A stretch of 64,000 bases of DNA from Shewanella woodyi ATCC 51908. Its GTDB lineage: Bacteria > Pseudomonadota > Gammaproteobacteria > Enterobacterales > Shewanellaceae. Of the stretch, positions 18,530-25,169 are shown one piece after another (position 1 is the stretch's first letter; each line of letters begins with the position of its first letter). The DNA lies in assembly GCF_000019525.1 (NCBI RefSeq), contig NC_010506.1:1364001-1428000 (forward strand). The letters are read 5' to 3'. Below the pieces are notes generated by a model, which searched no databases, had not been told where the DNA came from, and saw only the letters and a list, made by a program, of their open reading frames with translations. The translations under genes were made by a program, and so were the position numbers.

Positions 18530-19573
18530 ATGAGATTTTATAATAACTCACATCCATACTACTGTGGAATTGATTTACATGCGCGCTTACTTTATGTCTG
18601 CATTATTGATTCTAAAGGGAAAGTTGCTGTACATAAAAAGATTGATGCAGACAAAGGTGACCTGTTGCGCATACTTGAACCATATATAGGTAATGTCATA
18701 GTCGGCGTTGAGTGCATGCACTGCTGGTATTGGGTCTCTGATTGGTGTGCTGAACTTGGCATCGACTTTGTCTTAGGCCATGCCCTGTATATGAAGGCTA
18801 TTCACGGAGGTAAAACCAAAAACGATAAAATCGACTCCTTTAAAATAGCGTCGCTACTTCGTGGTGGTAACTTCCCAATCGCTTACAACTACCCTAACGA
18901 AATGCGTGCTGCCCGCGACCTACTACGTCGCAGAATGAAGATAGTCCGTCACGGTGCCATGCTCAAAGCTCATGTTGTTAATACAAACAGCCAGTACAAC
19001 TTACCTGCGACAGAGTTAAATCTTAAAAACATTTCCGCAAGACAAAAATTACGTCAACAATATAAAGACCCTATCGTACAGCGAAATATAGACTTAGACA
19101 TGGCACTTCTCGATTGCTATGCCAAGGAACTCGCTCAGGTTGAATGGTTTATTGAGAAACAAGCCAAAAACCATAATCCCGTTTATCTTGAATTACTTAA
19201 AACCGTTCCAGGTATTGGTAAGATTTTATCGCTGACTATCCTTTATGAAATCGGTGATGTCACTCGGTTTGAATCAGTTCAAAAATTTGCCTCATACTCT
19301 CGTTTAGTGAAATGCAAAGCTGAGTCAGCTGGTAAAACCTACGGCACCAACGGCAATAAAATCGGTAATGCGCACTTGAAATGGGCGTTCTCTGAAGCGG
19401 CAGTGCTTTACCTTCGTGGTAATGATAAAGCGCGTAACTATCTTAACCGATTACAAAAACGGATGAGCAAAGCCAAAGCACTATCTGCGCTAGCTCATAA
19501 GCTTGGACGTTGTGTCTACTTCATGCTGAAAAACAAAACGGTGTTTGATGAACAACGATTTTTGAAAGGATAA
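18530..19573 (+). CDS. IS110-family transposase (DEDD recombinase)
   Basis: 347 residues from the ATG at 18530, which has AGGAGAAAG just upstream; the earlier in-frame ATG at 18494 lacks such a site. The N-terminal DEDD domain shows GIDLHARLLYV, VGVECMHCWYW and KNDKIDSFKIASLL. The C-terminal Tnp20 domain shows LKTVPGIGKILSLTILYEIG and NGNKIGNAHLKWAFSEAA, with the usual serine region. The frame is intact, so the element may be active. Members use an element-encoded guide RNA to choose target and donor DNA. Confidence 0.95.
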   Translation: MRFYNNSHPYYCGIDLHARLLYVCIIDSKGKVAVHKKIDADKGDLLRILEPYIGNVIVGVECMHCWYWVSDWCAELGIDFVLGHALYMKAIHGGKTKNDKIDSFKIASLLRGGNFPIAYNYPNEMRAARDLLRRRMKIVRHGAMLKAHVVNTNSQYNLPATELNLKNISARQKLRQQYKDPIVQRNIDLDMALLDCYAKELAQVEWFIEKQAKNHNPVYLELLKTVPGIGKILSLTILYEIGDVTRFESVQKFASYSRLVKCKAESAGKTYGTNGNKIGNAHLKWAFSEAAVLYLRGNDKARNYLNRLQKRMSKAKALSALAHKLGRCVYFMLKNKTVFDEQRFLKG

Positions 19574-20039
19574 GTCGCGCAATAAGGTGAGCTGAACGTC
19601 TAACTAGATACTCTTAAAAAGAGAAGCGAGCATGACTGTGAATGATGTGGCTAATGAAATAATAATTTCTCACCATCATCACTATGCCAAGTGCGACTTA
19701 AGCTACATAGACTTGATTAGACACCTTATTGGCGCGCATTAATTAATACAATCAACAAAGTCGTTTACCCCCTAAATGAGCCTGAAACTAACTGTGCTAT
19801 AAGCACCTGAGACTTGAATAGTGCCATCTTAGGGTTAACCGATAACTGTCTAGTGCCCCTGATATTCCAAAGGATTGGACTGCGTCAGGCTGCGATAAGA
19901 TCGTAATAAGAGAGCCTCTATATGTGTTTGCTGTAAACGATGATTTGACAGCGCACCGACATGCGAAGTGGATGAATTTGTTGATTGATTTAAATTTGAC
20001 TGCACAAGCAGCCAAACTAGTTAAGCTCGCCTATTGACT
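19574..20039 (+). ncRNA. Non-coding right end of the IS, likely bridge/seek RNA region
   Basis: The 466 bases between the transposase stop and the right inverted repeat hold no convincing gene. In IS1111-group elements the guide RNA that pairs with target and donor is encoded downstream of the transposase, so this stretch is where it should lie. I did not derive its fold. Self-complementary segments are present, for example around 19855-19890. The assignment rests on position and family knowledge. Confidence 0.45.
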
Positions 20040-20057
20040 GGCGGGAGGCTCATATGT

Positions 20058-20064
20058 GTTATGT
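20058..20064. other. attC core-like heptamer right of the IS
   Basis: GTTATGT directly follows the IS right end and lies next to the stop of the 20073-20648 gene. It is the reverse complement of the ACATAAC heptamers at 15506, 16290 and 20729, and could be the displaced end of the site at 18360-18450. Confidence 0.45.
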
Positions 20065-20072
20065 AACGGGAC

Positions 20073-20648
20073 CTATTGAGTTAAACCATGATTCAAATAA
20101 TCTTGGTTAAAATCGGAAAAGGCCTGAAGTGTTCTAACTGTAGGGTGCGGATAAAATACAGGAGTAAGACCATTATCCTTACAAAACTTCAAAACCTCGT
20201 GCCCCATAAGTTCAATCGTTTTCTTTTCTTGTTTATCAGAGATATTTGCTCTGCGCCAATGGTTGAAATAAATTCTATCTTCAAAATTCGAAACGGCTTT
20301 ACCAACGACTCTAGCATATTGAATCGGAGTGACTTCTGTGAAATTTACATGAGGTAACTGATTATCTAGAAATTCGTAGAAATGGATAGGATCAAATCCT
20401 CCATGATTACGACAAGCAGCTAGTTGTTCAACTGCATCGCGATGATTGATATAACCGTTTGCATAATCTCCATTTAAAGAGCAAGTAAAACCCAAGTTGT
20501 GGTCAACAAATGCAAACAAAAATTTCTTTTGTATTCTTGAGTATGCTGTCTCAATTGCACAATTGTGATATTGAATAGTAAAAAACGCTACATCCACTCC
20601 TTGAACAATCATTCTTTGTTCAAAAGCAGAAATATTATTGAAAATCAT
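20073..20648 (-). CDS. Protein of unknown function, 191 aa
   Basis: I do not recognise the family. The protein is soluble, rich in aromatic residues and histidine, and starts with NISAFEQRMIVQG. The middle holds GYINHRDAVEQLAACRNHGGFDP, and the C-terminal part is helical and ends in SDFNQDYLNHG. It has no signal peptide or membrane segment. It lies on the minus strand between the attC-like palindrome at 20729 and the split site at 18360/20058, the same arrangement as the other candidate cassettes. AT-rich. Confidence 0.65.
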   Translation of the reverse strand: MIFNNISAFEQRMIVQGVDVAFFTIQYHNCAIETAYSRIQKKFLFAFVDHNLGFTCSLNGDYANGYINHRDAVEQLAACRNHGGFDPIHFYEFLDNQLPHVNFTEVTPIQYARVVGKAVSNFEDRIYFNHWRRANISDKQEKKTIELMGHEVLKFCKDNGLTPVFYPHPTVRTLQAFSDFNQDYLNHGLTQ

Positions 20649-20728
20649 AGTAAATCCTTTTAACTCATTTGCTTAATTATAAAGTGGGGTGAATCAACTC
20701 GATATTCAAGAGGCCTAAATGATTAGTT

Positions 20729-20803
20729 ACATAACATTTGTATATACGGCTTGCGCGTTTTGCCAAGCCATGTTGAGAAAGCGTGCGCAGCAATATGCCT
20801 GAA
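20729..20803. other. attC-like recombination site
   Basis: ACATAACATTTGTATA is followed by the hairpin GGCTTG/CAAGCC around CGCGTTTTGC, then GCGTGCGCAGC, which can pair with the TTGCGCG part. It lies upstream of the 20073-20648 gene as a preceding cassette's site would. It shares its first 11 bases after the core with the site at 16024. Confidence 0.45.
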
Positions 20804-21160
20804 AAGTTAATTAATAACAGCTTATTAAACATTTATGCTTAAGATTGTATCCAATACACATTCGGACAAAACTTAGTCGCACACTTTGTTTGCCTCGTAT
20901 CTCCTGCAAACCGAGCAAGCGCGTTTTTAGTTACTTGAATTTACATCTATTTTTATTTTCACTCAACAACAAACCGTGAACTGATTGCGCAAAAACTTAG
21001 AGATTTACCGCACTAAACCGATACTACTGTATAAAAGTGCAAACATTGGTTAGCTAAAAGGTTGTCGCTAGACGGAACCCATACCTTTCTAACTGATGAG
21101 GAAAAGTATTACAAAGAGGTCAGTGCTGCGTAGGACAAATTACTGGAGATAACACATAAA
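20804..21160. other. Intergenic region without a recognised gene
   Basis: This gap between the attC-like site and the tandem repeat block holds no credible ORF, terminator or known RNA. Its right end carries AACACATAAA, a near match to the ACATAAC heptamer that precedes copy B of the structured repeat. Confidence 0.5.
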
Positions 21161-21437
21161 GGGGCAAAAATCAGTTATGAAACCCTACCAAGTAAAGATA
21201 AATCGAAGAGACAAATGAACAGGTGTAGGTGCGGCTGCGAGTTTCGGTTTCAAGGATGAAACCGTAAAGCGGCCATGGATGGCTTCACAGCGTCTCGCAG
21301 AAGTAACTACACATTCCCCCGCTGGAGGCGATAGGTAACCATTAAGGTACGACCTTCAAACAGACCACCAAATAACAAAACACCAGAATATTAATCAAGA
21401 AATGTAATAAGACTTCATTCGAAGGCTAGCTAACTTT
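21161..21437 (+). repeat. Structured GGA-hairpin repeat, copy C
   Basis: First of three head-to-tail copies. It begins GGGGCAAAAATCAGTTATG, has outer stem GTGTAG/CTACAC and middle stem CTGCGAG/CTCGCAG. Hairpins are CGGTTTCA/TGAAACCG with loop AGGA (21245-21264) and GCCA/TGGC with loop TGGA (21272-21283), then AAGGT/ACCTT. It ends with CTTCATTCGAAG. Confidence 0.85.
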
Positions 21438-21764
21438 GGGGCAAAAATCAGTTACGAATAGCTACTAAGCCAAAATCGAAGAGATAAATTATCAGGTGTA
21501 GGTGTGGCTGCGAGTTTCCAAAACAGGGATGTTTTGGTATAGCCCACAGGGCAGAAAATGTTCCAGACATTTTTCTGCATTTCCTACTATCCGTGTAGGT
21601 CAGACGTGCTTGTGGCGTCTCGTAGAAGTACCTGCACATAAGCCTGCGGCGGGCAATAGATACCAGTTAAGGTATGACCTTCAATAACCTATCAAATATC
21701 AAACTAACCAAATGAAACAAGTAAGCGAATGTGCTTAGTCTTCATTCGAAGGCTAACCAATTTT
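21438..21764 (+). repeat. Structured GGA-hairpin repeat, copy D (longest)
   Basis: Middle copy, 327 bases, with the same start, outer stem and middle stem (CTGCGAG with CTCGTAG, one wobble). Its first inner hairpin, arms CCAAAACA/TGTTTTGG around GGGA (21518-21537), contains ACAGGGATGT, a complete match to the core of the CsrA binding consensus. Two or three extra hairpins then occur, two of which present GGA on the opposite strand. It ends with CTTCATTCGAAGG. Confidence 0.85.
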
Positions 21765-22038
21765 GTGGCAAAAATCAGCTACGAAACCCTACCAAGTAAA
21801 GCCAAATCGAAGAGGAACATTAACAGGTGTAGATACGGCTGCGAGTTTCGGTTTCAAGGATGAAACCGTAAAGCGGCCATGGATGGCTTCACAGCGTCTC
21901 GCAGAAGTATCTGCACATACCCTGCTGGAGGCGATAAACAGCAATGAAGGTACGACCTTCAGACACATTCCCAATACCAATTCAGATAAAAGTTAACACA
22001 TAGAAAATGTAATCAGCCTTCATTTGAAGGCCCACCTT
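21765..22038 (+). repeat. Structured GGA-hairpin repeat, copy E
   Basis: Third tandem copy. Its structured centre is almost identical to copy C: CGGTTTCA/TGAAACCG with loop AGGA at 21849-21868 and GCCA/TGGC with loop TGGA at 21876-21887. Its 3' third is almost identical to copy B, including the terminal GCCTTCATTTGAAGGC palindrome. The outer stem GTGTAGATAC/GTATCTGCAC has a single wobble. The C-like centre and B-like tail suggest recombination between copies. Confidence 0.85.
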
Positions 22039-22216
22039 CACGTTTACTTCACGCTTGTAGAGTTACGCTAACCATATTTGATGTCATTGCTAGGTTCTAG
22101 CACTTTTCAAAAACACAACTGATCTTATGGTTACTAAAAATTAGTGCTTAGTGATGACGTAAATATTAATTTAATACTGTTTAATGAAATGCTTTTTGAT
22201 AAAAGGGAGTCATGAT

Positions 22217-22579
22217 ATGAGAAAAATCGTATTAATTAGTGCATTGTTATTTGCATCATCAAGCGTATTGGCGGCTCAAAGTCCTGAGACTAAAGGCGGG
22301 TTTACTGGCCCTAGCTCAGTGGCGGTAAAAACGGTGGAAGTCGCTTTAGAAGCTAAGGATGACACGCAGGTTCTATTAACTGGTCACATTGTTTCAGGGT
22401 TAGGTGGGGAGGAGTACCAATTTAAGGATGATACAGGAACCATTATTATTGAGATTGATAACCGTGATTGGAATGGCATTGAAGTGACGCCTGAAACTAA
22501 AATAGTGATCCACGGTGAAGTGGATAGTGGATGGTCATATACCACTATCGATGTTGATACTGTTCAATTAGCTAAATAA
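22217..22579 (+). CDS. Periplasmic BOF-fold protein (YgiW/YdeI type)
   Basis: 120 residues from the ATG at 22217, which follows GGGAG at a suitable distance. A signal peptide (KIVLISALLFASSSVLA) is followed by a small beta-barrel domain with GGFTGPSS, VLLTGHIVSGLGGEEYQFKDDTG and VIHGEVDSGW, the pattern of the bacterial OB-fold (BOF, NirD-like) family. Family members in Enterobacteria are linked to stress tolerance. It is monocistronic with its own terminator and is the first ordinary chromosomal-looking gene right of the repeat block. Confidence 0.88.
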   Translation: MRKIVLISALLFASSSVLAAQSPETKGGFTGPSSVAVKTVEVALEAKDDTQVLLTGHIVSGLGGEEYQFKDDTGTIIIEIDNRDWNGIEVTPETKIVIHGEVDSGWSYTTIDVDTVQLAK

Positions 22580-22600
22580 TTTCGAATGCCACAGTTATTT

Positions 22601-22633
22601 AAAAAGGTTAGTGATAACTCGCTAACCTTTTTT
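22601..22633 (+). terminator. Terminator after the BOF gene
   Basis: AAAAAGGTTAG and CTAACCTTTTTT arms with a TGATAACTCG loop, followed by T-rich sequence. Confidence 0.9.
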
Positions 22634-22710
22634 ATTGAGTGTGTTTTCTAGTTTTACATGAGTTAAATCTTACTCAGCATTGATGACGTCAGTATATATC
22701 GCCAAACATT

Positions 22711-23001
22711 TTAGGCCGAAATAACCCAAGTCACTTTTCCTATCACTCTGTTTTGTCTGATGGGCCCCATCTCCTGCATTGAAACACTGTGGCTATTTTC
22801 TCCTTTAAACCAGAGGTTGCCGGCGCTGTCGACATTTGAGAGAGTTTTGATCAGCTGCCCCAGCCTTGGATGTTCAAAAAGATAGATGCCACCGGGTTTA
22901 AGTTTAGTGCGAAGGGCACCCATGCAGAGGACAAAACTTCCCGCAGGGATGCGAGGTTGCATACTGACTCCTGAAACGCGGCAAATATTGACTCCAAACA
23001 T
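22711..23001 (-). CDS. sodX: Nickel-type superoxide dismutase maturation protease
   Basis: 96 residues of the S24/S26 signal-peptidase-like fold. The catalytic serine lies in GVSMQPRIPAG (S13) and the probable catalytic lysine in GQLIKTL (K52). Short S26 proteases of this size next to sodN remove the Ni-SOD leader so that the metal-binding histidine becomes the N-terminus. It is the last gene of the sodN operon, about 45 bases after sodN. It lacks a membrane anchor, as usual for this family. Confidence 0.9.
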   Translation of the reverse strand: MFGVNICRVSGVSMQPRIPAGSFVLCMGALRTKLKPGGIYLFEHPRLGQLIKTLSNVDSAGNLWFKGENSHSVSMQEMGPIRQNRVIGKVTWVISA

Positions 23002-23046
23002 AGGTACTCCTTGGTATTCGTTAACTTATAAACTGTCGATGAAGTG

Positions 23047-23547
23047 TTAGGTCAGTTTTGGATAGACTAAGGTTTCTGATGGTGGATAGGGGCAGGTCGC
23101 TTGGTAGGTTTCTAGCCCTTTTGTTTGCCAAAATATATCGGCAAATCGGTTCACTTTTTCCAGTAACGTTAAGCAAGCTTCGCGACTGATATGTTGTTTC
23201 GCTTGTGAGGCATTGAGCATGATGCTGTGTGTCAGTTCATGAAGCTCTGGGAAGAGTTCAAGCTGAGGTTGTTTAATGTAGTCTCCCCATATCACATTTA
23301 TTTCATCTTTGACTTTGCGGCCATGGCTCTCCTTCTCAGCGACAAGTCGTGAGAACTGAGCATGATCATTGGGGCTTGGTTCCGGCTTTGCCGACAGCTC
23401 TTCGAGAAGGTCGACCATACGGATCATTGTAAGCACGGCAAGTTGTGCTGTGATTGGATCGTAGATCTTACAGGGGATATCGCAGTGGGCTGACACACGG
23501 GTAAAAGGTCTGTTTTTATCACGTAAATTTAATAGTGTATAAAGCAT
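23047..23547 (-). CDS. sodN: Nickel-containing superoxide dismutase precursor
   Basis: 166 residues. After a 20-residue leader comes the nickel hook H21-C22-D23-I24-P25-C26-x-x-Y29-D-P, where the histidine must become the N-terminus after cleavage. The usual glycine after the second cysteine is lysine here. The rest is the expected four-helix bundle (KVKDEINVIWGDYIKQ, ELTHSIMLNASQAKQHIS). The enzyme dismutates superoxide in the cytoplasm. Neighbours: a small His-rich protein 3 bases upstream and the maturation protease downstream. Confidence 0.95.
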   Translation of the reverse strand: MLYTLLNLRDKNRPFTRVSAHCDIPCKIYDPITAQLAVLTMIRMVDLLEELSAKPEPSPNDHAQFSRLVAEKESHGRKVKDEINVIWGDYIKQPQLELFPELHELTHSIMLNASQAKQHISREACLTLLEKVNRFADIFWQTKGLETYQATCPYPPSETLVYPKLT

Positions 23548-23550
23548 GAG

Positions 23551-23754
23551 CTATCCCTTGTCTGATTGTGTGCGCTTGCGACGGTATAGATGGACGAGTG
23601 CACCTATTGCGATCACTGCAGGTAAGATCCACAGCAGATGGATAAGCGAAGCTGACCAGTGCTGATGATCATGGCCTGGATGGGCCGCAACTAATGGTGA
23701 GGTAAGTGCCGCTACCAAGAGGAGCATGCTGCGAGTTGCTATTGTGTTTTTCAT
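23551..23754 (-). CDS. Small His-rich membrane protein of the Ni-SOD operon
   Basis: 67 residues: a signal peptide (LLLVAALTSPLVAA), then HPGHDHQHW, a single transmembrane helix (LIHLLWILPAVIAIGALVHLY) and a basic tail (RRKRTQSDK). If the signal peptide is cleaved after the Ala-Ala, the mature N-terminus would be a His/Asp cluster facing the periplasm, well suited to bind nickel or copper. It ends three bases before sodN and is surely co-expressed. A role in nickel handling for Ni-SOD is my inference from context. Confidence 0.8.
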   Translation of the reverse strand: MKNTIATRSMLLLVAALTSPLVAAHPGHDHQHWSASLIHLLWILPAVIAIGALVHLYRRKRTQSDKG

Positions 23755-23792
23755 TCGGCTTTGACCTTAGTCTGTTTTGATGGATAGGGTGT

Positions 23793-24056
23793 TATACCCA
23801 AACTACCTGAGAATGCTCGTTTCAGAGGCGTTGCGCGAGTTCAATTCTAGACGCATTTGCGTAGGAATGGTTACTCCCTTTTAAGCGAATGCAACAACGA
23901 AGTGGGCTTGCGCAAAGCCTTCTACGATGGGTTTTAATGCTCTTTATTCTGCGTTATTGATTTTGCCAAGGGAATAGCCATTACCTACAATCAATGCCTT
24001 GCCTAAAGTGCATTAAATTCCCACTGAATCCTGCATTTCCAAGTAGCTTGGGTATA
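23793..24056. mobile_element. MITE, 264 bp, with TATACCCAA-type terminal inverted repeats
   Basis: The ends are TATACCCAAACTACCTG and CAAGTAGCTTGGGTATA reversed, giving near-perfect terminal inverted repeats of about 16-17 bases. The interior has no gene. Similar TATACCCAA-ended short elements are scattered in marine gammaproteobacteria. It lies inside the Ni-SOD operon, between the upstream gene and the His-rich small gene. Confidence 0.8.
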
Positions 24057-24090
24057 ATTTGCATTAGTCTCGTTAAGCTGGAATTTCTGG

Positions 24091-24495
24091 TCAGTGAAAT
24101 ACCGGTTGCTGGTATTTGAGGTTTACGCCTCCTGAGATCTCAAGCTGCTGTTTTTGATAGAGGTAGAGCTCTTTACAGCTTAAGTTTATGCCGTGGAGGA
24201 TTGCTGCATAGATAGGCTCGTGATCGGCTTGGGTCATCAACCTGTTCTTGAGTTGATGATAGGGCTGCATAATATGAGAAAGCTGTGCATCGACTCTCCC
24301 TAACCTACCGTATAGCTCTGATAAATTATGGTAACTGGCTAACCAAGCCATCAAGATCTGTTCATTGTCACTATAGTTTTTATAGAGATGATCGATACGC
24401 TCCATGGCGGTCAAGTATTGGCTTTCTGCACTCTTCCAGTCACCAGCTCTAAAAGATTGGTTCGCTTTGCAGATCAAGTTTCGCCAAGTTTCCAT
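24091..24495 (-). CDS. Helical (TPR-like) protein at the head of the Ni-SOD operon
   Basis: 134 residues from the ATG at 24495, which has GGAGG eight bases upstream; an upstream in-frame ATG would run into the operator. It is all-helical, with a TPR-like first pair (CKANQSFRAGDWKSAESQYLTAMERIDHLY) and later LASYHNLSELYGRLGRVDAQ, plus a His at the end. I do not know a precise family. Between it and the next gene is a MITE. Its promoter carries a Fur-like box, so it is probably expressed with sodN under iron limitation. Confidence 0.75.
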   Translation of the reverse strand: METWRNLICKANQSFRAGDWKSAESQYLTAMERIDHLYKNYSDNEQILMAWLASYHNLSELYGRLGRVDAQLSHIMQPYHQLKNRLMTQADHEPIYAAILHGINLSCKELYLYQKQQLEISGGVNLKYQQPVFH

Positions 24496-24523
24496 AACGT
24501 TTTTCCTCCATCGGTATAAATAC

Positions 24524-24544
24524 AAATGAGAATTAATATCATTT
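24524..24544 (-). promoter_or_regulatory. Fur box-like operator upstream of the Ni-SOD operon
   Basis: On the minus strand the sequence reads AAATGATATTAATTCTCATT, close to the Fur consensus GATAATGATAATCATTATC and to the common AATGATAATnATTCTCATT form. It lies 30-50 bases before the start codon at 24495, where repressor binding would block RNA polymerase. Confidence 0.7.
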
Positions 24545-24559
24545 ATGATCTTGGGTTGT

Positions 24560-25169
24560 TTGTAAAGGACTGAGGAAGATTTAGGCTGATATTTACATTT
24601 GTGAGTGATGACGACTTAATCTATTGCTCATGGCCTTACTCCTGTGCCACTTAACAGAGCGCCCGTTTTGATCTGCACCTGCTGCTTAAGAGTGGCTATT
24701 TTTAAAATAAAAAATAGGAGAGACATTTTTAATCACTAGGACTAATTTAATACTTTAAGTGGTAACGGAAAGTAAAACTCTACAAGCTACTCGAGTTTAA
24801 TATGCATAAAAGTAGTGAGAAAATATAATCGATATCCATTTAAACTCGGTTCTGTTTGATATTAATGTGACGAATCTAAATTTATTGATATTTAGATTTT
24901 GCCTTGTGATTACAGTTGTGGTATTCGGCCTAACTCATTGACTTTTATTGCTTATGTGGTTGGTTGTTGGTCAATATTTATTGGCGTCCACCTGCTAATA
25001 ATTTATTATATTAACCTATTTAAAGATTTGTAACGCTTGGCTGATATGAGTGTTGCGCCATTGTTTTATTTAATACTTAAATGTGATGGTGAGCTTAATT
25101 TTATACCTCTTTGTATAAAATTAATGCTTACTTTCTCGCAGCTATAATATTTTACCTTTGAGGTGTTAG
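24560..25169. other. AT-rich intergenic region, no gene seen
   Basis: About 600 bases between the divergent Ni-SOD operon and the AAA+ gene. No plausible ORF or known RNA was found. The right part should hold the promoter of the AAA+ gene, whose start has GAGGTG just upstream. Confidence 0.5.

Larger units (their letters stand above)
18454..20055 (+). mobile_element. IS110-family (IS1111 group) insertion sequence
   Basis: The element is about 1.6 kb and contains a DEDD transposase. Subterminal inverted repeats are visible: TGAGCCTCCTCCC at 18461-18473 and its counterpart GGCGGGAGGCTCA at 20040-20052 (11 of 13 paired). The short 5' and long 3' non-coding ends (about 75 and 480 bases) and the subterminal repeats fit the IS1111 group. 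The outer limits are assigned from the group's usual 7- and 3-base offsets and are therefore approximate. The element splits an attC-like site, which matches the known attC preference of one IS1111 subgroup. Confidence 0.75.

Noticed and set aside
19797..20015. 72-codon minus-strand frame in the IS right end
   Set aside because: It lies in the non-coding end where IS1111-group guide RNA is expected and has no recognisable protein features.
21448..21996. Short ORFs of about 60-77 codons on both strands within the structured repeats
   Set aside because: They overlap stems shared between repeat copies, lack ribosome binding sites, and their frames are not kept between copies.
21161..22038. CRISPR or retron interpretation of the three tandem copies
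   Set aside because: Units of 270-330 bp without spacers, and no Cas or reverse transcriptase gene in the window.
24560..25169. Hidden gene in the 600-base AT-rich gap
   Set aside because: No frame of useful length with a start and ribosome site on either strand.
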